A DNA stretch of 64,000 nucleotides from NCBI RefSeq assembly GCF_020386975.1, contig NZ_JABFNK010000003.1, forward strand, positions 1 through 64,000, in the 5' to 3' direction. A program made the position numbers and the translations under genes. Under the pieces are notes generated by a model. The model saw nothing but the letters and a program-made list of their open reading frames with translations, ran no database searches and had not been told where the DNA came from. How positions within the stretch are numbered: position 1 is the stretch's first letter; the number at the start of each line of letters is the position of its first letter. Of this stretch, positions 45,962 through 57,117 are shown one piece after another. The stretch comes from Thermococcus bergensis (GTDB lineage Archaea; Methanobacteriota_B; Thermococci; Thermococcales; Thermococcaceae).

Positions 45962-46851
45962 TTCAATCCCTCCCTGAATCTTCCTACTTTTAAGTACACT
46001 ATTGTAAACGACAATACTAGAACAAAGGTTAAAATCGAGATTGCAGAGCCAATTCCGTAGTCTCCAAGATTGTAATAGTTGAAAGCTAAGAGAGAAATTG
46101 ACGTGGTAGCACCTCCTGGGCCTCCACCAGTAAGTACATAGATTATATCAAACACCCTCAATGCATCAATAGTTCTCAATATAAGTGCTACAATCAAAAC
46201 CGGTTTTAATAAAGGCAAAGTAATACTCTTAAACCTCTCGAACATGCTCGCACCATCTATCAAGGCTGCTTCATACAAGTCTTGTGGAATGGCTTGCAAA
46301 CCTGCCAACAGTAAAAGAGTCATAAAAGGTGTTGTTTTCCAAACATCAGCAATTACGATAGCAAAAAAAGCACTTATTGGAGTCCCAAGCCAATTTACTG
46401 GACTTACTCCAAGAATAGACAATATCCAATTAAAAAGACCATAGCTATAATTATACATGAGTTCCCAAGTTCTCGCGGAGATGATTGTTGGAACTGCCCA
46501 GGGAATCAAAACTATAGCTCTTAATACCCCTCTCCCTTTGAGTCTTTCATTCAATATTAGCGCAAAACTTAATCCCAATATTGTTTCTAGAGAAACACTA
46601 ACAAACGAGAAAGATACTGTAACAAAAGTAGAATACCAGAATTCTCGAGCAGATAACACGCGTAAATAATTTCTCAGTCCAACAAACGGTTTTTCAGGAA
46701 TAAAGGTCACATCCCTATGAAGGCTAATCCAAAAGGTTCCCATAACAGGTAAGATTATGAACACTAAAACTACTGTCAGAAGAGGGAGTATCATTAAATA
46801 ACCAAGTTTTGCTTCCCTATACTTGAGTTTGGAAGTGAGGTTATTATCCAT
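45958..46851 (-). CDS. malF: trehalose/maltose ABC transporter permease MalF
   Basis: 297 residues from the ATG at 46851; GGAGGGG lies six bases upstream, within what would be codons of an earlier ATG (46866). Six membrane helices and EAA loop LYEAALIDGASMFERFKSI. Partners MalG in the membrane channel. Confidence 0.94.
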   Translation of the reverse strand: MDNNLTSKLKYREAKLGYLMILPLLTVVLVFIILPVMGTFWISLHRDVTFIPEKPFVGLRNYLRVLSAREFWYSTFVTVSFSFVSVSLETILGLSFALILNERLKGRGVLRAIVLIPWAVPTIISARTWELMYNYSYGLFNWILSILGVSPVNWLGTPISAFFAIVIADVWKTTPFMTLLLLAGLQAIPQDLYEAALIDGASMFERFKSITLPLLKPVLIVALILRTIDALRVFDIIYVLTGGGPGGATTSISLLAFNYYNLGDYGIGSAISILTFVLVLSFTIVYLKVGRFREGLK

Positions 46852-46892
46852 TATCTTCCCCTCCATTTGTGTTAAGAAGTAAAAAACAAAAA

Positions 46893-48323
<1,431 letters not shown>

Positions 48324-48401
48324 TTATGATGCTATGCACATCCTAAACGAAATGCTAGTTGCTGTTTTTATATGGAACCTATAGCTCAACTATAAGCATG
48401 C

Positions 48402-48420
48402 TATTTATTTACTTTAAGTA
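48402..48420 (+). promoter_or_regulatory. second TrmB-type operator beside possible fructokinase promoter
   Basis: TACTTTAAGTA at 48410-48420 is a second exact TACTnnnAGTA palindrome. A TATA-like TATTTATT stands directly before it on the plus strand, 60-75 bases before the fructokinase ATG. The arrangement mirrors the malE side. TATA choice is uncertain because other TATA-like runs are near. Confidence 0.55.
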
Positions 48421-48478
48421 CAAACATCCCTAAAGTAAAACTTTAAGTCTCCTAAACAATACTCCTTGGGGGATTGGA

Positions 48479-49417
48479 ATGATATACGCAATAGGAGAAA
48501 TTCTAATAGACTTTATCGCAAAAGAAGAGGGAAAACTAAAAGACGTTAGAGAATTTGAAAAGCATCCCGGTGGCGCTCCAGCCAATGTTGTCGTTGGCCT
48601 GAGAAGACTTGGAGTAAAAAGTGCACTGATAAGCAAAGTCGGTGATGATCCTTTTGGTGAATTTCTTATAGAAGAACTCAAAAAAGAGGGAGTGGAAACA
48701 AAATACATAATAAAGGACACCAACAAACACACTGGAGTAGTCTTTGTCCAGCTTGTGGGGGCAAAGCCCGAGTTTATACTGTACGATGGTGTGGCTTACT
48801 TCAACATAAGGAAGGAAGAAATGCAATGGGACTTTATGAAGGATGCCGAGCTTTTGCATTTTGGAAGTGTCCTCTTCGCGAGAGAACCAAGCAGGTCAGC
48901 AGTCTTTGAGGTTCTTAGGGAGATTAAAGGAAAGATCCCCATTAGTTATGATGTCAACATCAGACTCGACCTTTGGAGAGGAAGAGAGGAGGAAATGCTT
49001 AAAGATATAGAAGAAGCCCTTAAGCTTGCGGACATAGTAAAAATCGGGGATGGGGAACTAGAGTACCTCAACAAAAACGGAATAGCACTTGAGGACTTCA
49101 ACTTCGCTCTTGTGGCAATAACAAAAGGAGCCGAAGGCAGCACAATTATCCACGAAGACATAAGGGTTGATGTACCTTCGTTTAAAGTTGAGCCTGTAGA
49201 TACTACCGGAGCCGGGGATGCGTTCATGGCAGCTTTGTTGACTTCTCTTTTCTATATGAAACGGCTGAACAGACTGGAGTTCTCCAAAGAAGAGCTAAAA
49301 GAGTTAGGGAGCTTCGCAAACCTGGTGGCCGCGCTATCCACTACAAAACGCGGAGCCTGGAGCGTGCCGAGTTTAGAAGAGGTTTTGAAGCATAGAAAAT
49401 TCAGCTTTCTTCCGTAG
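48479..49417 (+). CDS. PfkB-family fructokinase
   Basis: 312-residue ribokinase-family sugar kinase. Substrate and ATP signatures are intact: PGGAPANVVVGLRRLG near residue 30 and DTTGAGDAFMAALL near 240, with the catalytic Asp in GAGD. The sequence type fits ATP-dependent fructokinase, an activity described from T. litoralis. It diverges from malE, with GGGGG seven bases before the ATG. It would phosphorylate fructose or a similar ketose entering glycolysis. Other PfkB substrates cannot be excluded. Confidence 0.82.
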   Translation: MIYAIGEILIDFIAKEEGKLKDVREFEKHPGGAPANVVVGLRRLGVKSALISKVGDDPFGEFLIEELKKEGVETKYIIKDTNKHTGVVFVQLVGAKPEFILYDGVAYFNIRKEEMQWDFMKDAELLHFGSVLFAREPSRSAVFEVLREIKGKIPISYDVNIRLDLWRGREEEMLKDIEEALKLADIVKIGDGELEYLNKNGIALEDFNFALVAITKGAEGSTIIHEDIRVDVPSFKVEPVDTTGAGDAFMAALLTSLFYMKRLNRLEFSKEELKELGSFANLVAALSTTKRGAWSVPSLEEVLKHRKFSFLP

Positions 49418-49718
49418 GCTCTTCTTTTTTACCAAAAAGCCCGATCAAATCATGAAGTATTGCCAAATCTATTGCAGCGTTTAACGACTGAAAGATAGCC
49501 CCTCCCATCAGCATTAAGAGCGCAAAGAAAAAGTCTATGCCTTTATATGCGATCGTTATTTTTACAGCTCTTTTTTCACCCCTGACTATTCCCCATGCAA
49601 GGAGAAAGTTCAGAAGGCCAAAAATAAGCAGGATATACCTTTCCATCCCAAAAGTACCTGCCGAATAGTACAAAAGGAAAAATGATTGGAGAAACAGCAG
49701 ATACACAGCAACTTTCAT
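49401..49718 (-). CDS. small membrane protein of unknown function
   Basis: 105 residues with three to four hydrophobic segments (LLFLQSFFLLYYSAG, ILLIFGLLNFLLAW, FFFALLMLMGG) and a charged tail. Start overlaps the stop of the upstream cysteine-synthase-like gene by four bases, so it is cotranscribed. The end overlaps the fructokinase end by 17 bases on the opposite strand. No family recognised. Confidence 0.6.
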   Translation of the reverse strand: MKVAVYLLFLQSFFLLYYSAGTFGMERYILLIFGLLNFLLAWGIVRGEKRAVKITIAYKGIDFFFALLMLMGGAIFQSLNAAIDLAILHDLIGLFGKKEEPTEES

Positions 49719-50624
49719 CGGCCCTCACTCAAGTACCTTTCAAATGCCTCAACATATTTAAACCCATCGTCCGGGAAGATCAAGACTGCCGTTCCCGGAT
49801 ACTTGTCGCGAATTCTCTCAAATGCCTTGACCACTGCACCTGAACTTAGCCCTATTAAAAGACCATCTCTTCTGGCCACTTGTATAGAGCCTTCGATTGC
49901 TTCCCTCTGGGTTACCTCAACCACTTCATCAATTTCCACTTCAAAAAACCACTTCGGCTTTGTTTCAAGCCTCTTTATGCCGGGTATTTTTTCACCTTTC
50001 GCTGGAACTACGCCAACAACCTTTGTACCGTAGCGCTCCTTGAAGTATTTTGCAAGTCCCGCTATGTGTCCTGAAGTCCCTATTCCCGCAACGATTACAT
50101 CTGCCTCCTGCCCTATGCTTTTAAGCTGCTCATCTATTTCCCTTGCAGTGTATCTGTAGTGGGCTTCAAAGTTATCATCGTTCTCAAACTGGTTCAGGTT
50201 TACTGCTTTTGCCTTTTCTGCTTCTTTTTTGACGAACTCTATCATCTCCCTGTCAATAACGTCAAATTCTGTTTTTACCACCTCAGCACCAAGAACTTTC
50301 AACAGAGTCTGGGTTGTGTTGGGAGTAGGTTTTGGGAGATAAGCCCTGAACTCAATGCCAAAGACGTTTGACATGGCCGCCATGGCGATGCCAACATTTC
50401 CCGAGGTTGCCTCAAAAAGCCTCCTCGTGCCGTTAATGTCTCCCCTTTTCATGGCGTTCATTATGAGGTTAAAAACGGCCCTGTCTTTTATGCTTCTGCT
50501 GAACGGGTTAAAGAACTCCAGTTTGGCAAAATACATCCCCCCTACCGTCCGAAAGGGAAAGCTTAAGCAGGGGGGTAGGCTTGAACTTTTCAAAGAGCTC
50601 AATTGCACTGTTAAACACGTTCAC
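49715..50624 (-). CDS. cysteine synthase family PLP enzyme, N-terminal frameshift
   Basis: Fold-type II PLP enzyme making cysteine from O-acetyl- or O-phosphoserine and sulfide, or the reverse desulfhydrase. The PLP lysine lies in FNPFSRSIKDRAV, the phosphate loop in GIGTSGHIAG and substrate loop in ATSGNVG. The expected N-terminus (VNVFNSAIELFEKFKPTPLL) starts at GTG 50624 behind GGTGG, but switches frame at a run of six G on the coding strand (50535-50540). Five G would give DGRGMYFAKLEFF in one frame. As written, only a 297-residue frame with an unrelated first 25 residues is open. Mutation or sequencing error. Confidence 0.75.
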
Positions 50625-50701
50625 TTTTAACCACCATAGTGGCATCCCAACTGCGCATTATAAATGTTTCGTTTGCGGCAATCTTACACAAAAATGTATA
50701 T

Positions 50702-51295
50702 TTAACATTCCTTGCCAAACACTTCCCGGTAAATCTTTTTGAACTCACCAAGGGTTCCTCTTATTACCGGGTGCTTCGGTACAAAATTACAGCCCTCCTC
50801 AGGCTCTACGCTTATCTCAAACGTTCCTATTTCCTTTGCGATTCTTTCTATCTCTATTTTGTCCAGCCCTATAAGGGGCCTGAGTACCGGTAAATCCGTT
50901 GCGAGAGTTATTATCAGGAGATTATCCAGTGTTTGGGAGGCAACTTGGCCGAGGGAATCTCCTGTGATTATTGCCATTGCACCTTTTTCTTTTGCTATCT
51001 CAGTGGCCTTCATGAACATAGTGAATTTGCAAAAAACACATATCCACTTTCCTTTTTTCAACTCCACTAGTCTGTCAAAGACAGGTTTTTGGTATTCAAA
51101 AACATCAACGACTATTAGCTCCTCCAAGCTCTCTGGAAAAAGTTCCTTAAGCCTCTGCCAGATTCTTCTAACCTTTTGATAATTGGTTTCACTCTGCTTA
51201 AAGTGGATCGGGTAGACCGTAAAGCCCTTTTTGAGCATTAAGTATATGGCCACAGGTGAATCTATTCCCGAGCTTAAGAGGGCAACAGCTTTCAT
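50702..51295 (-). CDS. ThiI-like sulfurtransferase, adenylation domain only
   Basis: 197 residues covering just the PP-loop (AANH) domain of ThiI. The ATP loop reads SSGIDSPVA, then CVFCKFTM and GDSLGQVASQTLDN. It lacks the ferredoxin-like and THUMP tRNA-binding domains, so it either acts with another protein or on a different target. A third Cys (EEGCNFVPKHP) is present that the full-length ThiI encoded upstream lacks. Overlaps the DUF998 gene by four bases. Confidence 0.82.
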   Translation of the reverse strand: MKAVALLSSGIDSPVAIYLMLKKGFTVYPIHFKQSETNYQKVRRIWQRLKELFPESLEELIVVDVFEYQKPVFDRLVELKKGKWICVFCKFTMFMKATEIAKEKGAMAIITGDSLGQVASQTLDNLLIITLATDLPVLRPLIGLDKIEIERIAKEIGTFEISVEPEEGCNFVPKHPVIRGTLGEFKKIYREVFGKEC

Positions 51296-51828
51296 TTTTC
51301 CACCTCCCGGGTTAGGTAGACTATCCAGGCGTTTATGAAGAGTGCCCCTATAAGCTCCGGGATAGCGAGTCCGTCAAATACTCTGGTGAGATAAAGCATT
51401 ACTATAAAAACTATGGGACTGCCAAGAAGCCATATGAGGACAGATTTCTTTTTTCTCACTCTCTTTAAACCACAGATAAATATGTCTGCAACGAGCAAGA
51501 TGTAAAAGGACAGTGCAAAAAACGAATGGGGCTCATACTCTTCGGGAAAAATCCCTACAAGAAACAACGACACCATTCCAAGGGGAAAAAGGACTGTGAC
51601 TCTCTTCTCCTTCAGCATTTCAACCCCAAATACAAAGCCAAGAAAGCCGAGAAAGACGAGCAGAGAATTAAAAACATACCCTATAGGGTTTTTAATAGAT
51701 CCCATATCGCTGAGGGCATTTTCAGTTAAAGAAAACCAGGGATTTAAGTAGATTGAAATAAAGATTCCACCAAAAGTAAGAAACGGAAAAGAGAATCCCA
51801 AAATTCGTACCCACCTTTTCATTGACAT
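51292..51828 (-). CDS. DUF998 membrane protein
   Basis: 178 residues, about six membrane helices. The NPWFSLTENALSDMG segment near the N-terminus is the family hallmark. Role unknown. Overlaps ThiI by ten bases and the ThiI-like gene by four, so it is locked within this operon. Confidence 0.8.
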   Translation of the reverse strand: MSMKRWVRILGFSFPFLTFGGIFISIYLNPWFSLTENALSDMGSIKNPIGYVFNSLLVFLGFLGFVFGVEMLKEKRVTVLFPLGMVSLFLVGIFPEEYEPHSFFALSFYILLVADIFICGLKRVRKKKSVLIWLLGSPIVFIVMLYLTRVFDGLAIPELIGALFINAWIVYLTREVEK

Positions 51829-52967
51829 CCCCTTTTCCGCGGCTCTTCGCCGAAGATTGCCTTATACAGCTTTTTGAACTCCCCCCAAGAGCCCCTTATC
51901 ACTGGATGCTCTGGGATAAAGGGTATTTCATCTTCCAGCAGTACGGAGAGTTCAAAGGTTCCAATGCTTTTAGCAATCTCCACAATTTCCTCTTTATCCA
52001 GCCCTACCAATGGCCTGTAGATTGGCAGATCGCTTGCTTGGCTTACTATGTACATATTCTCCAGTGTTTGAGATGCCACCTGGCCCAGGGAGTCCCCCAT
52101 AACGATCCCTTTTGCCCCAAATTCCCTCGCAATCTTGTCAGCTTTTTTGACCATCATATACTTGCAGAAAACACATGTGTAGTCTTCTTTTTTAAGCTGC
52201 TTCAGCGTTTGAATGATTTTCTCCCTTTCATGCGGTTTAACCACTATCAGGTCACTTTTGCCCCCGTAATGGTATTTCTTGAGCTGGTTCCAGATCTTCC
52301 TGACCTTTTCAAGGGTCTTCTCTCCCATGTAAATGTGAACAGGGATCACTTCACACCCTCGCTTCATCATCAGAAAAGCAGCAACCGGCGAGTCTATACC
52401 CCCACTTAAAAGAGCCACAACCTTTCCTTGGGTTCCTACTGGAAGACCTCCAAACCCCGGGACTTTCTCGACATAGATGTATGCCTTCCCTTCCATCAGC
52501 TCGATGCCAACTTCAATGTCATAATCCTTCAAGTCTACCTTACAGCTTTCATTGTTCAGTATATACTCACCAACTTTGGCAGCCAGCTCCTGGCTTTTGA
52601 GGGGAAATTCCTTGGTTATTCTCCTTACAGTTACTCTAAACTTCGGCTCTTCTATTCCATGTGTTCTCAGCTTTCTCCTAAAAAGTTTTAGAGAAGTTTT
52701 ATATATCTTCTCAAGCTCTGCATCTATCTCAGCTGCAGGTGAAAGCGAGACGATCCCAAAAACCCTCTTAAGGACTTCCACGCCTTCTTCCGCTTTGTTT
52801 GTCTTTACTATGATCCTGCCGTGCTTTGCAAAGACGTTCTTGTACTCTATGTCCTCACTTACCAGAGCTTCTTTTATGTTGTTGATTAAAATATTCTCAA
52901 ACCATCTCCGAGTTTTTGGAGACTTTGTCCCTATCTCACCGTATCTGACTATTATGGCATTTAGCAT
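51819..52967 (-). CDS. thiI: tRNA 4-thiouridine synthase ThiI
   Basis: 382 residues: N-terminal ferredoxin-like plus THUMP tRNA-binding domain (about 1-170), then the PP-loop domain with LLSGGIDSPVAAF, CVFCKYMM and MGDSLGQVASQTLEN. No C-terminal rhodanese domain, as usual in archaea, so sulfur must come from sulfide or a different carrier. Makes s4U8 in tRNA and may serve thiazole synthesis. Fifteen bases behind the nitroreductase gene. Confidence 0.93.
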   Translation of the reverse strand: MLNAIIVRYGEIGTKSPKTRRWFENILINNIKEALVSEDIEYKNVFAKHGRIIVKTNKAEEGVEVLKRVFGIVSLSPAAEIDAELEKIYKTSLKLFRRKLRTHGIEEPKFRVTVRRITKEFPLKSQELAAKVGEYILNNESCKVDLKDYDIEVGIELMEGKAYIYVEKVPGFGGLPVGTQGKVVALLSGGIDSPVAAFLMMKRGCEVIPVHIYMGEKTLEKVRKIWNQLKKYHYGGKSDLIVVKPHEREKIIQTLKQLKKEDYTCVFCKYMMVKKADKIAREFGAKGIVMGDSLGQVASQTLENMYIVSQASDLPIYRPLVGLDKEEIVEIAKSIGTFELSVLLEDEIPFIPEHPVIRGSWGEFKKLYKAIFGEEPRKRGCQ

Positions 52968-52982
52968 TCTCTTCCACCAAGT

Positions 52983-53591
52983 TCAGATTATTTTGAGGAC
53001 TTGCTCTAGAGACTTTCTCCTCGGTCTGGGGGCGATTTTTTCAGCAGGATACCCTACGGGAACTAACCCCACAAGGTACCAGTTCTCACCGAGTTCCGCC
53101 ATTTCTCTAAGCTCTTTCTGATATTTCTCCAGGCTGGTGACCCCTATGTAGCACGTTCCCAGGCCAAGCTCCACCGCCTTTAACATGAGGTTTTCTATCG
53201 CCATCGCTGCACTTTCAACGCTCCATAGAAATTCTACTTCCTTATATTCTTCCCCTTTTAAGAAGCGTGTTTCTTTATCGATAAAAACCCCTATATAAAC
53301 CGGAGCTCTGTACATTCCGTTTTCAAATACTCTTGTTTTTAGCTTCTCTATTTTTTCCTCAGGTAAGCCATGCGCGCGATAATACTCCGCATGAGCCTCA
53401 TAGATTATCTCATGAATTCTTTTCCCGAGGTTCTCGTCTTTATAAACTACAAAAAGCCAGTTTTCAAGACCGCTTGCGGTAGGTGCTCTTATTGCCGCTT
53501 CTATAAGCTCTTTGAGCTTCTCTTCTTCAACGCTTCTCTCCTCGTAATATCTTACAGACATTCTGTTAAATATTACCTCATCTAGCTCCAT
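52983..53591 (-). CDS. nitroreductase family flavoprotein
   Basis: 202-residue FMN-dependent oxidoreductase of the nitroreductase fold, with the FMN-binding start NRMSVRYYEERSVEEEKL and the C-terminal GLGTCYIG and PVGYP segments. Uses NAD(P)H; substrate not predictable. Probably first gene of the thiI operon. Confidence 0.88.
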   Translation of the reverse strand: MELDEVIFNRMSVRYYEERSVEEEKLKELIEAAIRAPTASGLENWLFVVYKDENLGKRIHEIIYEAHAEYYRAHGLPEEKIEKLKTRVFENGMYRAPVYIGVFIDKETRFLKGEEYKEVEFLWSVESAAMAIENLMLKAVELGLGTCYIGVTSLEKYQKELREMAELGENWYLVGLVPVGYPAEKIAPRPRRKSLEQVLKII

Positions 53592-53671
53592 CTAGCTCAC
53601 CAAAAACCCTTATGTTTATTCGGGTTAATATACTTTAAGGAGAAAAGAGAAGAAATCTGAGAGAACAGACT

Positions 53672-54277
53672 TCATCCTCTGATTATTCTCATCTCAAATT
53701 CTTCGACAGGGACTTTGAAGTCTTCCCTGCTGCTGATGTCTCCTCTGTTAAAGAGGATTTCTCTTGCGAGTATCCAGTAGATCAAAGCCAAAGATTTCCT
53801 TCCCTTGTTGTTTGTTGGGATTGCCAAGTCCACGTAGCTCAAAAGGTTCTCCGTATCGACAAGAGCCACTATTGGAATTCCAATCTCTATTGCTTCTTTC
53901 ATTGCTTGATGGTCTGCCCTTGGGTCAGTTACTATGAGAACATCGGGCTCAAAAAAGTTCTTAACCTGTGGGTTTGTCATTGTTCCAGGTAAAAATCTTC
54001 CGGGTATTGCCCTTGCTCCAGTAACTTCTCCAAACTTCTTGACTGGCTTTTGGCCGTAGAGCCTTACACTTACCGCTAATATCCTATCTGGATCAAACTT
54101 TGCCAAGAACTTTCCTGCAGCCCTGAGTCTCTCGTCTGTTTTCCTTACATCGAGCACGTATAGACCATCTTGCCTAACCCTGTATATGAAGCGCTTCATA
54201 TCCTTTGTTTTTTGCTGTGTTCCAATGTGAACACCCGCAGCCAAATATTGGTCGAGTGGAACCAAATACTCTTCCAT
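53672..54277 (-). CDS. rps2: 30S ribosomal protein uS2
   Basis: 201 residues from ATG 54277 (GAGGGGTG six bases before). The [11 protein letters not shown] start and [10 protein letters not shown] motif are typical. Last gene of the large ribosomal/polymerase operon. Confidence 0.97.
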   Translation of the reverse strand: MEEYLVPLDQYLAAGVHIGTQQKTKDMKRFIYRVRQDGLYVLDVRKTDERLRAAGKFLAKFDPDRILAVSVRLYGQKPVKKFGEVTGARAIPGRFLPGTMTNPQVKNFFEPDVLIVTDPRADHQAMKEAIEIGIPIVALVDTENLLSYVDLAIPTNNKGRKSLALIYWILAREILFNRGDISSREDFKVPVEEFEMRIIRG

Positions 54278-54282
54278 TTTCT

Positions 54283-55308
54283 TCACCCCTCAAACGTTAT
54301 TATTCTTCCTCTTTCACCCAAATCTTCCGCTATCCTAATAAGTTCGTTTATTTTAACAATGGAATTCTCATGGAGCATTATAGCGGGACACTTAAGTCCC
54401 ACTGCTAAATGGGCTAAAGCATCATCAGCCGATTCATACTTCGCCTCTGCCAAAATTGGAGTTATTCTTTCGGATTTAACATCATTAACCAGATTATAAA
54501 GGTCTGTGAGAGTGCCCAAGTTAATCGGCTTAATTGAAAGTGCGTTGTAATACCTTCTATCCAAGATGTCTTTTGTTCTGAAGAGGTACTCCCCGTCAAC
54601 AAACACTCCATGTGTTCCTGCTATAAGTTCAAGGAAGAGCTCTTCTTCGCCTAAGGGCTTGATATAGGAGATGTTGTGATCCTCAACTTTCTGGAGGACT
54701 TCTTCGATATCCATTTCCTTCTTTTGTACTATTCCAAGAGAGACCTCAAGACCAAGTTCGTCTCCGGCTATCTCTGAAGCTCTTGAGAGCTCTTGAAGGT
54801 TAATGCTCTTTACATGCTCCTTTATTTTTGCCATTGCATCTACTACATCCGAGATTTCCATTAGATCCTTAACCAAGACAAGGTACTCAAAGGTTTCATC
54901 CTCCGCAAATCTCAATATTGGGACTGGAAGCTCTGTAGTGAACGTTCCCCCTATGTAGCTGTAAAGAGGAATATTTTTGGCGTTTGAAGCTGCTTTTGCC
55001 ACAGCAACTGAAACAGCCAAAGCAGTGTTCGCCCCTATGTGGCTTAGATTCTCAGTCCCATCTATTTCCCAAAGATAACTGTCTATGAGCTCTTGCTCTT
55101 GGGAGTCAAATCCAATAAGCTCCGGTCCAATTATCTCATCGACTTCACTAACCGCTCTATGGGCTTCTACTATGTAGAGAGAGGGATTCTCATCTATGGG
55201 GGCAGCAAATCTACCAAATCCAGAGCTTGTTATAACGTCAACTTCAATTGAATACCTTCCACCCTTGAGGATTGAAATTCTGCCGACTATGTTCTCGATT
55301 ATTGTCAT
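54283..55308 (-). CDS. enolase-like protein, probably non-catalytic
   Basis: 341-residue enolase homologue in the rpoK-rps2 position where archaeal operons often carry an enolase gene. Enolase needs two metal-binding acidic residues, a catalytic Lys and a SHRSGE loop. Here the GDDLFVTN segment reads [10 protein letters not shown], the KVNQIGT segment reads SIKPINLGT, and SHRSGETED is replaced by [11 protein letters not shown]. It is about 90 residues shorter than true enolase. I infer loss of glycolytic activity and a possible structural or regulatory role. A genuine enolase should exist elsewhere. Confidence 0.8.
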   Translation of the reverse strand: MTIIENIVGRISILKGGRYSIEVDVITSSGFGRFAAPIDENPSLYIVEAHRAVSEVDEIIGPELIGFDSQEQELIDSYLWEIDGTENLSHIGANTALAVSVAVAKAASNAKNIPLYSYIGGTFTTELPVPILRFAEDETFEYLVLVKDLMEISDVVDAMAKIKEHVKSINLQELSRASEIAGDELGLEVSLGIVQKKEMDIEEVLQKVEDHNISYIKPLGEEELFLELIAGTHGVFVDGEYLFRTKDILDRRYYNALSIKPINLGTLTDLYNLVNDVKSERITPILAEAKYESADDALAHLAVGLKCPAIMLHENSIVKINELIRIAEDLGERGRIITFEG

Positions 55309-55314
55309 CCCACA

Positions 55315-55488
55315 TCAACTCGGCCTTATGACTGTTATTGGGATTATACCCTTCTCAAACTCCATTATCGCAGCTTCTAACGGTGTGGCTCCTTCCGGTA
55401 CGTCAATTAACACAGGAGCCCCCATGGCTATCTGCAGTGCCCTTGCTCCTATTATACGAGCCTTCTCAAATCTTGTGTATCTAAACAT
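55315..55488 (-). CDS. rpoK: DNA-directed RNA polymerase subunit K (RPB6)
   Basis: 57 residues from ATG 55488 with GGGTGAG just upstream; the longer open frame runs into the tRNA-Pro gene and is not coding. The core [19 protein letters not shown] binds the polymerase largest subunit. Confidence 0.95.
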   Translation of the reverse strand: MFRYTRFEKARIIGARALQIAMGAPVLIDVPEGATPLEAAIMEFEKGIIPITVIRPS

Positions 55489-55509
55489 CTTACTCACCCA
55501 TGCAAATTT

Positions 55510-55587
55510 TGGTGGGGCCGCCGGGATTTGAACCCGGGTCTCCGGCACCCCAAGCCGGGAGGATAGACCAAGCTACCCCACGGCCCC
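55510..55587 (-). tRNA. tRNA-Pro (GGG)
   Basis: Acceptor GGGGCCG/CGGCCCC, encoded CCA (55510-55512), anticodon loop TTGGGGT giving GGG. Sits between rpoN and rpoK within the operon. Confidence 0.95.
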
Positions 55588-55607
55588 TCCAAAGAAATGT
55601 GGTTTTT

Positions 55608-55805
55608 TCAATATACTCTGTAGTGCATTATCTCATCTATCAATTCAACGTGGCTGAGGAGCATTCTCCTGCAGCAGTATCTCTCAAGTCCAAGCTCATC
55701 GAGTACTTTTTCGGGGTCTTCCCCTTTTTCAACACGCTCTTTAAAGATGTAATACTTATTCCCAATCACCTTTCCGCAGGTGAAACATCTCACGGGAACT
55801 ATCAA
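55608..55805 (-). CDS. rpoN: DNA-directed RNA polymerase subunit N (RPB10)
   Basis: 65 residues if started at TTG 55805, giving [11 protein letters not shown] as in other Thermococcales; AAGGTGAT is then well spaced. A GTG three codons earlier overlaps this site. Zinc bundle residues CFTCG and RYCCRR are intact. Confidence 0.93.
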   Translation of the reverse strand: MIVPVRCFTCGKVIGNKYYIFKERVEKGEDPEKVLDELGLERYCCRRMLLSHVELIDEIMHYRVY

Positions 55806-55853
55806 GCGAATCACCTTTTTGGTTTTTAAATTTTAAGGAAAGTTTGAAGGAAA

Positions 55854-56261
55854 TCAACGGTAACTCTTTTGTCTCTTTGCCCTTGGACCCTTTGTAGAGC
55901 GATTTGGCTTGTGTGGTTCTGTTCTTCTTGAATCGCCAACAAGCATAGTTCTGTCATACTTCATAAACTTTTCTTTGAGGTTCATGTCGCCGGTCCATTC
56001 TACCAATGCCCTTGCTATTGCAACCCTCGCAGCCTCGGCCTGCCCCATGAAACCTCCACCTTCGACTTTGACGTCAATGTCTACTTTGCTAACTATCTCC
56101 TCTCCAGCCAAAACAAGTGGCTCCATTATTGTGAAACGGGCTATTTCTGGCTCAATAATCTCAACGGGCTTGCTGTTGATCCTAACTCTCCCTTTACCTT
56201 CTCTTATGGTAGCTCTCGCGATAGCAGTTTTTCTCTTTCCTGCAGTTTGGATTATCCTCAT
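55854..56261 (-). CDS. rps9: 30S ribosomal protein uS9
   Basis: 135 residues from ATG 56261 ([17 protein letters not shown]). The C-terminal tail [13 protein letters not shown] reaches the P-site tRNA. Upstream in-frame codons overlap rpl13 and are excluded. Confidence 0.97.
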   Translation of the reverse strand: MRIIQTAGKRKTAIARATIREGKGRVRINSKPVEIIEPEIARFTIMEPLVLAGEEIVSKVDIDVKVEGGGFMGQAEAARVAIARALVEWTGDMNLKEKFMKYDRTMLVGDSRRTEPHKPNRSTKGPRAKRQKSYR

Positions 56262-56271
56262 TATCATCACC

Positions 56272-56700
56272 TCAGAACTTTCCACCAAGGAATTTGGCAA
56301 CCTCTCCAACAGTTACATATTTGGGGGTTTTAAGTCTTGACATATGAGCTTCAGCAATTGTCTCCAACTCTTTGTCTTCAAACTCTTTTGGGATTCCAGC
56401 GTAGACCTTTAGTCTCTTAAAGGCTTTCCTTCCTCTGTCAGTTTTCCATGGAAGCATGCCCCTAATGGTTCTTCTAACTATTTCGTCGCTTCTTTTTGGA
56501 TAGAAGGGTCCTTTTCTTGGGTTTGTTCTTGTTCTTAGTTCTGTTCTCTGCTTGTACTTCTCAAAGATGAACTCCCTGTTTCCGGTGATGATTGCCTTTT
56601 CAGCGTTAACGATAACCACTTCTTCTCCTTCAAGGAGCATTTTGGCAACTTTTGAAGCGAGCCTTCCGAGTATTAAACCATCAGCATTAATAATCCTCAT
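56272..56700 (-). CDS. rpl13: 50S ribosomal protein uL13
   Basis: 142 residues, [20 protein letters not shown] start and [10 protein letters not shown] motif. Eleven bases separate it from rps9. Confidence 0.97.
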   Translation of the reverse strand: MRIINADGLILGRLASKVAKMLLEGEEVVIVNAEKAIITGNREFIFEKYKQRTELRTRTNPRKGPFYPKRSDEIVRRTIRGMLPWKTDRGRKAFKRLKVYAGIPKEFEDKELETIAEAHMSRLKTPKYVTVGEVAKFLGGKF

Positions 56701-56706
56701 GGCCCA

Positions 56707-57069
56707 TCACTCCATTATGATTACTCCACTACCCTTTGGATTTCTCTCTACAAGCTCTTCGATTGTTATTGCCTCCCCACCTGCTTGAATAATCTTTTCT
56801 TTTGCCTTTTCACTGAACTTCCATGCAGCAACTATGACCTTATGATCCAAGTTTCCAGCTCCAAGAACACTTCCTGGGACTATTACCATATCCCCTTCCT
56901 TGGTGTACCTGTTTATTCTGCTAAGGTTTACCTCAGCTCTCTGTCTTCTTGGTCTTTCCAAGCGCCAAGCTATGTCCTTCCATATTTTAACGTTCTCCTC
57001 GTTGGACTTCTTTCTCAGATAGCGAATGAGCCTTCTCAAGTTAATATCAGTTGGACCAGTCCTCTTCAT
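56707..57069 (-). CDS. rpl18e: 50S ribosomal protein eL18
   Basis: 120 residues from ATG 57069, seven bases after GGAGG; two upstream ATG codons overlap that site. [19 protein letters not shown] start and [15 protein letters not shown] motif. Follows the tRNA-Leu gene. Confidence 0.96.
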   Translation of the reverse strand: MKRTGPTDINLRRLIRYLRKKSNEENVKIWKDIAWRLERPRRQRAEVNLSRINRYTKEGDMVIVPGSVLGAGNLDHKVIVAAWKFSEKAKEKIIQAGGEAITIEELVERNPKGSGVIIME

Positions 57070-57117
57070 AAGCATTCCTCCTTTTATTTCTCGCACCGAG
57101 GGACGGGGTGATCATTA

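Noticed and set aside
55489-55548. N-terminal extension of rpoK by 20 residues
   Set aside because: It would be read from the tRNA-Pro gene; the ATG at 55488 gives the usual 57-residue subunit with a ribosome-binding site.
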